Shown piece after piece: positions 63,499 to 64,000 of a stretch of DNA of 64,000 nt; the first letter of the stretch is position 1, and each line of letters opens with the position of its first letter. Both the position numbers and the translations under genes were made by a program. The DNA is from Sphingorhabdus sp. Alg231-15 (lineage in GTDB: Bacteria > Pseudomonadota > Alphaproteobacteria > Sphingomonadales > Sphingomonadaceae): positions 3,280,001 to 3,344,000 of the forward strand of contig NZ_LT703001.1 of the NCBI RefSeq assembly GCF_900149705.1, read 5' to 3'. The notes under the pieces are model-generated. The model had not been told where the DNA came from. It saw only the letters and a program-made list of their open reading frames with translations, and ran no database searches.

Positions 63499-64000
63499 GT
63501 GCGTAACATTTCCAAAATCCTTCTGGCTTGTGCAGCCACAATCTCTTTAACAGCCTGTGGCGAGCAGGCTGCCAACACAGCGAATGGCGAAAGTGATGCC
63601 GAAAGTGCGGCGGTCGAAGAACCCGCCGAACCCACCAATATTGTTGGCGTTGCCGAAAATAATGCAGAATTGTCGACACTGGTTATGGCTATGACGGTCG
63701 CGGAATTGGGTGGAACGCTGGCGGAAGAAGGCCCCTTTACGGTTTTCGCGCCGACCAATGATGCGTTTAACAAAATCGATCCTGCAGAACTCAGTGCTTT
63801 GCTGTCTCCAGAAAAGAAAGAAGATCTTACCTCTCTGCTAAACTATCATGTTGTTTCCGGAGAGATGACCGCAGCAGATGTCACACAGGCAATTGCCGAT
63901 GGCGGTGGCACAGCAACCTTGACCACGGTTGAAGGCACGAAGCTGAAGGCTTCGCTCGAAGGTCAAAAAGTCGTCTTGGAAGATGCTGCTGGCGGGAAGT
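63499..64000 (+). CDS. Fasciclin-domain lipoprotein (3' end outside window)
   Basis: Frame open to the window end, so only the first 167 residues are seen. The GTG at 63499 has AAGGA six bases upstream. A signal with lipobox LTACGE is followed by an acidic linker, then a fasciclin (FAS1) domain: NNAELSTLVMAMTVAELGGTL, GPFTVFAPTNDAFNKI, LNYHVVSGEMTAADV. FAS1 proteins mediate adhesion or act in the envelope. The function here is unknown. Confidence 0.9.
   Translation, partial: MRNISKILLACAATISLTACGEQAANTANGESDAESAAVEEPAEPTNIVGVAENNAELSTLVMAMTVAELGGTLAEEGPFTVFAPTNDAFNKIDPAELSALLSPEKKEDLTSLLNYHVVSGEMTAADVTQAIADGGGTATLTTVEGTKLKASLEGQKVVLEDAAGGK

Noticed and set aside
1-64000. CRISPR array or insertion sequence
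   Set aside because: No regularly spaced repeats, cas genes, transposase motifs or terminal inverted repeats were found.

Overview
The window reads as one continuous chromosomal segment of an alphaproteobacterium, most likely a sphingomonad of moderate GC content (Sphingorhabdus/Parasphingorhabdus-like). The taxonomic call is inference. It rests on the alphaproteobacterial gene orders ctaC-ctaD-ctaB-(small protein)-ctaG-ctaE-DUF983-SURF1-thrC and pyrE-pdxJ-acpS-lepB, on the DUF1013/TrcR and DUF1192 proteins, and on paired flavin monooxygenases. No integrase, transposase, phage gene or CRISPR array was seen. One tRNA (Lys, TTT) is present.

Layout. 0-8 kb: the C-terminal barrel of an autotransporter, a two-subunit sodium/solute symporter, a 7TM-DISM-type histidine kinase divergent from a NarL/LuxR response regulator, and an unusual secreted Ala/Gly/Lys-rich protein. 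8-17 kb: tRNA-Lys, folK, a lipoprotein Cu/Zn superoxide dismutase, a low-molecular-weight tyrosine phosphatase, a Bax-inhibitor-1 membrane protein, envelope proteins of unknown function, a glutathione transferase, DUF3047 and DUF547 proteins, and a WYL regulator/VOC/double-DUF1428 group with a perfect palindrome in its promoter. 17-27 kb: clpA (without clpS next to it), a quinone oxidoreductase, a Nudix hydrolase, a LpxH-like phosphoesterase plus GT4 pair, trcR, an MBL-fold hydrolase and hemN.

27.5-43.7 kb is a Wzx/Wzy-type exopolysaccharide locus. It has a short outer-membrane polysaccharide export (OPX) lipoprotein, a serine-acetyltransferase-like enzyme, an undecaprenyl-phosphate sugar transferase, four glycosyltransferases (two GT4, one GT25, one GT2), a pyruvyl transferase, a flippase, a co-polymerase/BY-kinase, a polymerase, a tiny membrane protein, an outer-membrane beta-barrel and a Tat-type beta-helix lipoprotein. 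Together they can build, decorate, polymerise and export an acetylated and pyruvylated polymer. The OPX protein is too short to cross the outer membrane, and the co-encoded barrel is the natural candidate for the missing pore. This is the most interesting module of the window.

44-53 kb: two tandem Baeyer-Villiger-type monooxygenases, an M17 aminopeptidase, an SH3/NlpC-P60 hydrolase, argC, then lepB-acpS-pdxJ-pyrE on the minus strand. 53-61 kb: the aa3-type cytochrome c oxidase operon, including a 54-residue protein between ctaB and ctaG, ending with thrC. 61-64 kb: an RlmI-like methyltransferase, folB, a pteridine-reductase-like SDR, and the start of a fasciclin-domain lipoprotein cut by the window end.
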